From Ipomoea triloba (lineage: Eukaryota; Streptophyta; Magnoliopsida; Solanales; Convolvulaceae), in contig NC_044916.1 in NCBI RefSeq assembly GCF_003576645.1, positions 965,443-1,029,442 of the forward strand: 64,000 nucleotides of DNA. The letters run 5' to 3'. Each line of letters opens with the position of its first letter. Position 1 is the first letter of the stretch. The position numbers and the translations under genes are program-made. The notes beneath the pieces were generated by a model. It searched no databases. It worked only from the letters and a program-made list of their open reading frames with translations, and was not told the DNA's origin. Below, in pieces: positions 58,278-64,000 of this stretch.

Positions 58278-58376
58278 CTCGGACTTGTTGCATGTTTATT
58301 AGTATTACATATGTTTATTATTATTATTATTATTATTCTTCTTCATCTCCCAACATTATAACCGCTAGGTGCTTAA

Positions 58377-59012
58377 TTATTTTTTCTTAAACACAATTAA
58401 AGTAGCGGTGGTATTAGTCAAAGCCAAACGCATAGTCCTGGTTGCCCTGTCGTAATACCTCCCGACATTATAGCAGTTATCCTCGTACCTGGGACAGTAC
58501 GTTAATTTATAAGCTTTAAGTCTCATTTCCACCAGCTCAATCTTGAACGAATTGCTAACGTTTTCCACAGCCTCGCCGGCCTTCACCAGTTGCAGCCCAA
58601 ACTGGTCATCGTGCTCCACATTCCACGTCACCTTGTCGGCGCACTCTTCGGTGGCATTGTAGAAGTCTAAGGCGGCGGCGGTGAAGCTGATGGTCTGGAA
58701 CGTGGACGGAATGACGAAGTTGTCCTTTTCCGCCGGCGTGAACACGACGGGGTCGCCGAGGTCGAACATCCGGACTTGGACGACGTCGTTCAGGCATGGA
58801 GCTGTTGAGTTCAGCTTCTCAAGGCCCACTCCTTGTCCACGCGCTTGTCCCGATACGTCTGCGCTCATGTAGTACTCTGAACCGGCAAAGAGGTCGTTCC
58901 CGTCGATGTCCACCACCGGAACGCCGCCGGTGGGGAGGCGGATGGGGTTGAACGTGGCGGCGGCGAGGATGGACAAGGAGAGGGAGAAGAAAAGTGTTAG
59001 ATGGATCTTCAT
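58377..59012 (-). CDS. Kunitz-type (sporamin/STI family) inhibitor, gene 2
   Basis: Single-exon ORF of 211 residues and the duplicate partner of gene 1. It has the signal peptide MKIHLTLFFSLSLSILAAAT, mature start FNPIRLPTGGVPVVDIDGND, four conserved Cys (TAPCLND, EECADK, TYCPRYEDNCYN) and sites NST, NAT, NVS and NTT. It differs from gene 1 at the strand that should carry the inhibitory loop (VQVRMFDLGDPVVFTPAEKD against VQLRSLDLGDPLVFTPAEKN) and has extra residues (ALDFYNA) before the second Cys. The C-terminal third is almost identical to gene 1. The TATAAATT box lies 69 bp upstream. Likely secreted or vacuolar. Confidence 0.94.
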   Translation of the reverse strand: MKIHLTLFFSLSLSILAAATFNPIRLPTGGVPVVDIDGNDLFAGSEYYMSADVSGQARGQGVGLEKLNSTAPCLNDVVQVRMFDLGDPVVFTPAEKDNFVIPSTFQTISFTAAALDFYNATEECADKVTWNVEHDDQFGLQLVKAGEAVENVSNSFKIELVEMRLKAYKLTYCPRYEDNCYNVGRYYDRATRTMRLALTNTTATLIVFKKK

Positions 59013-59080
59013 AGTTACTTATATGGAGAAAGAATTCAAGAGAAGAAGCTAGGGATGGTTAGAGTGCCATTTTAGGGCCC

Positions 59081-59088
59081 AATTTATA
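59081..59088 (-). promoter_or_regulatory. TATA box of Kunitz gene 2
   Basis: TATAAATTGGG on the minus strand, at the same distance from the ATG as in gene 1. Confidence 0.7.
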
Positions 59089-59439
59089 GGTCATAACCAT
59101 GGTATAGTACAATTGAATTACTATTATTATTAGATGTTAGGTTGCGGTTTGGAGAACTGAGTTATCTTATATGTATTAATTATTGATGTGTCAATATAAT
59201 AGCACATGCTAAGCTATTTATTATATTGAGGATTCGCTAGAAATTCATTGTTATTATATGAGTACGTGTGTACTGTGCGACGGATTTGAGTAAGAAAGTG
59301 TTGGTAAGAATCCTCAAATTTTATTGTGGACTACGATCTACAATGGACTGTGGTTCATGCATCAAAACCATGTCGTTTTTATTAATGAAAACAAACGGCT
59401 CCGTTTCGTGCCGTTAACTGTCATTTTATATACATTTCA

Positions 59440-59790
59440 GTTCCCTTTCAACACAACTATACTACAGTTCCTTTTCGATATGACTACAGTTTCATTTGAC
59501 ATTATACACTCAAATATGTGAAACTTTTAATCTGTTATTCAGTTTCCTTTCAACACAACTATAGTTTATTTTATAATACACGCAGTTTCATTTCAACAAA
59601 ACTACAATATCATTTCGATATAACTATAGTTTCATTGGACAATAATATGCATTCAAATATGTGAAACTGTTATTCAGTTTCAATTTATATACACTACAGT
59701 TTCATTTCAACACAACTACAGTTTCATTTCAATATAACTACAGTTTCATTTCAATATAACTACAGTTTCATTTGATAATATAAAAAAATG
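59440..59790. repeat. Tandem ~22-bp repeat array
   Basis: Imperfect units of the form ACTACAGTTTCATTTCAATATA / CAACACAACTACAGTTTC, about ten in all, present only in copy B of the segmental duplication. Non-coding. Confidence 0.75.
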
Positions 59791-60811
59791 TGATGCAGTA
59801 TCTTTTGAGATGAACTGTAGTATCCTTTACGGAGTTCCGATCAGAAGTAGAAATGTGATCAATACGTCCACTTCTTTTGGAAGTAGAAATTGTTATAAGT
59901 TACTAAATGGAAGGTATATATTACATATTGAAAGATATTCTTTACACAAAACTTTTAGAAAATTTTATAGGTTATAGCATACTATATATATTATAAATAA
60001 AAAGGGTTAGTAGTAAAAATGTCACGACTCATTTCTATTTATTTATTTATTTTTATACTTAGGTAGTTAATCTCAATTTTGTCGGATTAATCCTAAGTCC
60101 ACGGGACGTTAGGACCCCGCCCGTCCCTAGACCTTTGCAAAAGTAAATCGCTAGTCACGCAATTAGTCCACTAGTTAGACCCTAGTCTTAATGTGCGCAT
60201 GATGGATCTAATCCACACCTTCCATCATTCGGTACATTTTTTCCATTCATATTTCCAGTGGTATTCGAATCTCACACTGTCGTCTTCAGTCATGACATCA
60301 AATTAGGTGAGGAGCCACTACAGTAAAACCAGGAGGGAGGGGGGTAAATTGAAGCATAGAGTGTGCTCCAAAAGGGATGGTCAAGTAGGTGAGTGAAACA
60401 TGATTCTCATACCAAAAGATTATAAATTTGATTTTTGTCAACATCCTTTCAACTGAGCCATATCGTTTTCTCACACATTACCAAAAACAAAAACAAAAAC
60501 AAAAAAAAAAAATAATAAAAAAAGAGTGCATGTAAATAGAAAACGTGCAATATTACCCACTGAAGATTTGTTATTGATAAAAGAAAATCTGGCAGGTAAA
60601 TGCTTGTAGCTCACAGTTGAATTAATGATAGTACCACAGTTGTTGAATTGGTCCATGGGCAGTAATTTTGGACTACGTACTTTGGATTTCGTTTCGTGTA
60701 GCACTGTAATAAGGTTTTTACCACGGAATATAAGAATAATAAAATTTAATGGTATGCATATGAGCGTATCTGAAAGTTTATATTGGGTCTAATAGGACAT
60801 TGAATTACATG
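59791..60811. other. Intergenic; right part of duplication copy B
   Basis: No gene. Joins back to sequence shared with copy A from about 60345 (AGCATAGAGTGTG ...). Confidence 0.45.
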
Positions 60812-61440
60812 GTCCATTTGTTGCAATTCAAGATTGAAATGTGCAACCAAAGCCAAGATTATGCGAAGTGAATCTTTCTTTGATACAGGAGAAAATGTAT
60901 CCGTGTAATCGATTCCTTCTTTTTGATTGAATCCTTTAGCAACGAGCCTAGTTTTGTATCGCTCGATATTGTCAAATGAGTCCTTTTTAGTCTTATAGAC
61001 CCATTTACAGTTAATTGCCTTGGCCCCATTAGGCAACTCAATAAGGTCCCAAACCTCATTGCTCCGCATGGAATTCATTTCTTCCTCCATAGCTTCATAC
61101 CATAAATCTGATTCTTTACAATTTATGGCTTGTGAAAACGTTTCTGGATCATTTTCGGCTCCAACATCTGACTCTTGCAGATACACTATGTAATCATCAC
61201 TAGGAATTGCCAATCTTTTATCTCGAATAGATCGCCTCAAAGTTGAACTACCATCTCCTTGAGAAGTTAGTGGTTCAACTATTGCTTCAGGAATTTCCTG
61301 AATTGATTACATTGATCGGTTGAGATAATATCAGCATCTTGTGAAATTTCTTCAATAGGTTGTTCAATGCCCGTTTGATCTTGAGGGGTGCTTGAATCTA
61401 TTATGAACCTATGTGATGATGTACAAGGACATGATTCAAC
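60812..61440 (-). pseudogene. Truncated Copia pol fragment (N-terminal RT)
   Basis: Minus-strand frame of about 140 codons with [40 protein letters not shown] and GIDYTDTFSPVSKKDSLRII, ending abruptly after LELQQMD where it meets the segmental duplication. Upstream (to about 61440) the frame is broken by stops. It lacks the catalytic YVDD part, integrase and RNase H. A different lineage from the element at 17648. Confidence 0.85.
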
Positions 61441-62460
61441 AAAAGCAATTCTAAGGAAACAACTATAGCTGGAGGTTAGTACGGTTTATGCACAATATTC
61501 TAACATTTACACAATACAATAAGATTATGTCCATAAACTATGACTGGATATAAGCACCGCTGATAGTTGGATTGCACACACCCCTCGCATCATCAACAAT
61601 GACGGGAGATTGTTTATATATTATATGCAATACGCATGACTAGAGATAGACACCGCTGATAGTTGGATTGCACACACCCCTCGCACACCAGATCCATCAA
61701 CTAATGGGCCTTAGCTTTTGCCCTAATATAAAGCAATGGGATACAAGATACTATATAGAGTAAATTGTCATTTTGGTCCTGTGACTATAGGAGTCCTGTT
61801 AATTACAGTCCACGATTTTTAAAAGTGTTAATTTAGTACCCTTACTATACAAGTTTTATCAATTTTGGTCACTCCGGCCAAATTTCCAACCAAATTTCGT
61901 TAGAAAATTTTAATACGGAGTAGTTAATATAATGACGGTATTTTAGTCATTTCACATCTCTTTTCTTCTTCTCCGCCGAATCCATCTTTTCCACCATGTT
62001 TCCGACAAATGCAATGAACTCTAAGTACGGAGTAAATAAAAAGTCAAGAAAAAATTTATATTTACGTGGCGATGCTTACTACTAAATGCAAATATGCTAA
62101 AGTAGTATTTTACTTCAATTATCAAATAATCAAAGAATGTAGTGACACGCCTATGGGCTAAAGTTTTACTCAGTTAGATGCAACTGAAATCTTCCGATGA
62201 AACAATTATAGAAAAAATAAAAACGCTATTAAGAGTAACATTTAAACATGAGGGATGGGAATATGGAATAAGAGTATTTTTATTTTATTTTATTTTGCAT
62301 AGATATTTAGATTTTACACAATACATGCAATACACATAATTAATTAAAAAGGTAGGCCGGATTTGTTGCATGCCCGTACGTTGTGAATACAGTTGCAACG
62401 TAACTTATTTAGCATATAACTACTCAGCATGCAACTAGAAACTACATTACCGGCCGGTGC
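61441..62460. repeat. Intergenic with a direct repeat and MITE-like sequence
   Basis: CACCGCTGATAGTTGGATTG plus CACACACCCCTCGCA occurs at about 61555-61590 and again at about 61650-61685. About 61750-61950 resembles the ACCCTTACTATACAAGTTTT-type non-coding elements. No gene seen. Confidence 0.5.
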
Positions 62461-63634
62461 TTACAGTGTGGTAATACTATTAGTAGGTTTCTTAAACACA
62501 ACAGGGACGAAATTATCATTACTGAGAGCCAAACGATTAGCGTTAACTGACGGGTCCTTGTAGGTGCTAACGTTGTAGCATAGGGTAGTAGTGGGACAGT
62601 AAGTGATTTTGTAAAGGTTAAGGCCAGACTGCGATTGGATCCGCTCAATCTTGAATAGGTTAAGGACATTATCCCCAGTCTTGACGATTTGAGTGTCGTT
62701 CTGAATCACCCAAGATAGGTTATTTTGACATGATGGGGTGGGGTCCAAAGGGCTGAATTTGATGCTCAGGTAAGTCGATTCCCCGACGAAGGTGTTGGGG
62801 AACCTGGGCGTGAACGTAATGCGGTCTTCGCCTGAGTTATCATTGTGTAGGATGACGTCGGTTGGGCATTCTGTGGTGTTATCCAACTGAACAAGTCCCA
62901 CTTCTCCTACGGGTTCATCAATGGAGATTATGTTGTAAACTCCGCCGGCCAGGAGCTGTTCTCCGTCGGTGTCGAGCACCGGCGGAGTAACTTTCTGAAA
63001 CACAACTGGGAGGTAATGAGTGTTACTAAGAGCCAAACGCCCAGCAGCAATTGAGTCGTCGTAGACTCCGCTAATGCTGTAACACACATCAAACGGACAG
63101 TAAGTGAATCTGTAAGTGGGAAAGTCGTCATATCCGCAAAATCTTGAACAGGTTGCGGACAACATCGCCGGTCTTCACGATTTGTTGCTGTAAATTAACG
63201 TCGTACTGAACCTGCCAAAATCCGTTATCTTCACACCGCGGAACAACACTACTAATGTTGAATTTCAAGTTGAGGAGAGCGGATTCCAAGACTTTGGTGG
63301 CGGTGGGGTCCGCCGGTGTGATTATAATGGGGTCAGCTGATGATGATGAGGCGGTCCAGGATACTATCACGTCGCTTGGGCATTCTGTATCATTTCTCAT
63401 CCCAACAAGTCTCAATCCTCGTAGCGTACCTGCGATGTGTATGCTGTAAACTCCGCCGGCCTGGACCTCCATTCCGTCGGTGTCCAGAACTGGAGTGTCA
63501 GACGCCGTTAGAGTGGCCAGCACTGGAGCCACATGAGCAGTAGTGGGAAGGCGGATGGGATAATTGGGCCTACAATGAGTTGGATTGAGAAGAATGAGAA
63601 GGGACAGTGCGAATAAGAGTGTGAGGGTTTTCAT
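62461..63634 (-). pseudogene. Two-domain Kunitz (sporamin-like) gene with a frameshift in domain 1
   Basis: Starts MKTLTLLFALSLLILLNPTH (signal peptide), then YPIRLPTTAHV and a sporamin-like first Kunitz domain. At about 63128-63140 the frame shifts; the first frame stops after NLFKILRI, while the next frame resumes FPTYRFTYCPFDVCYSISGV. Without a stop it leads into a second Kunitz domain (PVLDTDGEQLLAGGVYNI ... FKIERIQSQSGLNLYKITYC ... RLALSNDNFVPVVF). The span is 1174 nt, one base over a multiple of three. The fused two-domain layout is unusual; most relatives have one domain. It could be a pseudogene, a sequencing error, or two separately read parts. Promoter and signal peptide look sound. 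Confidence 0.82.
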
Positions 63635-63708
63635 CTTACAACTTAATTGGGAAAAGAGAGGTAGCTTAATTAGGTATATGGTATGTTTCAGCTCTCATGC
63701 AATATACT

Positions 63709-63716
63709 AATTTATA
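63709..63716 (-). promoter_or_regulatory. TATA box of the two-domain Kunitz gene
   Basis: TATAAATT about 75 bp before the ATG, the same core box as in the other two Kunitz genes, showing the promoter is conserved across the cluster. Confidence 0.65.
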
Positions 63717-64000
63717 GGCCACAAGAGGGAGTGTATATATAATATAATATAATATTATATATACATATATACACCTAATACACGTGAGGATACAAAACAG
63801 AAAGAGAGGATGAATTAATGATAGAAAATACTACTTGGACTCTCAAGTTATACTCTTTACTTTTACTCCCTTACACAAAAGTTTGATGTTGACACTTTCC
63901 TTGAAACCCACCGGATGAAAATAACATATCATATCTTGTCAGGACATGGAGTAAAGTGGAATAGAAAATATAATGGGAGTCCACATAATAGAATACTTAA

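Larger units (their letters stand above)
56780..60811. repeat. Segmental duplication copy B (with Kunitz gene 2)
   Basis: Colinear with 50054-53153. Extra sequence in this copy includes the palindromic mini-element at 58212 and a repeat-rich insert at about 59310-60350. The match ends near GACATTGAATTACATGG, where a Copia fragment begins. Confidence 0.85.

Noticed and set aside
62461..63634. Two separate Kunitz genes from the two overlapping ORFs
   Set aside because: The second ORF starts mid-domain without promoter or signal peptide; one frameshifted two-domain gene fits better.

Overview
This is a plant nuclear window, most likely from an Ipomoea species (sweet potato / morning glory group). 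The evidence is spliced GT-AG genes with plant-only families, an AT-rich intergenic background full of Copia retrotransposons, TRIMs, SINEs and MITEs, and a cluster of secreted Kunitz-type inhibitors whose mature N-termini (PIRLPT) resemble sweet-potato sporamin. One ambiguous base (n at 18936) shows it comes from a draft assembly. The species call is inference.

Genes, left to right. (1) A short arabinogalactan-like protein, minus, 972-1301. (2) A complete seven-exon riboflavin gene RIBA (DHBP synthase / GTP cyclohydrolase II), minus, 2291-5983. (3) A six-exon nuclear poly(A)-binding protein (PABN), plus, 7978-9849. (4) A single-exon EXORDIUM/PHI-1-like gene, minus, 10795-11718. (5) A five-exon type I metacaspase, plus, 33384-37061. 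(6) A PP2C phosphatase, minus, 39663-41721, whose first coding exon was not found. (7) A ten-exon TOM1/TOM3/THH1-family membrane protein, plus, 45918-49754. (8) A Kunitz cluster, all minus: 51629-52249, 58377-59012, and a two-domain frameshifted member at 62461-63634. I rebuilt exon borders by hand from GT/AG sites, reading phase and family motifs.

The middle, 17.6-29.2 kb, is a nest of young retroelements. A nearly intact Copia element (17648-22551, minus) sits inside an older TRIM-like LTR and has 5-bp target duplications. About 340 bp further on is a second LTR element (22895-29211, plus) with 270-bp LTRs that differ at one base, perfect GTTGC duplications and a decayed pol. On its antisense strand it carries a complete three-exon RWP-RK (RKD-like) gene of 263 codons with its own TATA box. 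This captured, intron-bearing transcription-factor gene is the most unusual item in the window.

The right third is shaped by a segmental duplication (about 50.05-53.15 kb and 56.78-60.81 kb), each copy with one Kunitz gene. Between the copies lie a 1.66-kb solo LTR, a SINE fragment and a MULE-like MITE. An inverted relative of that MITE lies at 42963-43711. Perfect short hairpins occur in introns of RIBA and PP2C and in one Kunitz flank, where the sister copy supplies the empty site.

The single-copy genes are unrelated housekeeping or signalling genes and do not form a pathway. Only the Kunitz genes form a functional cluster.
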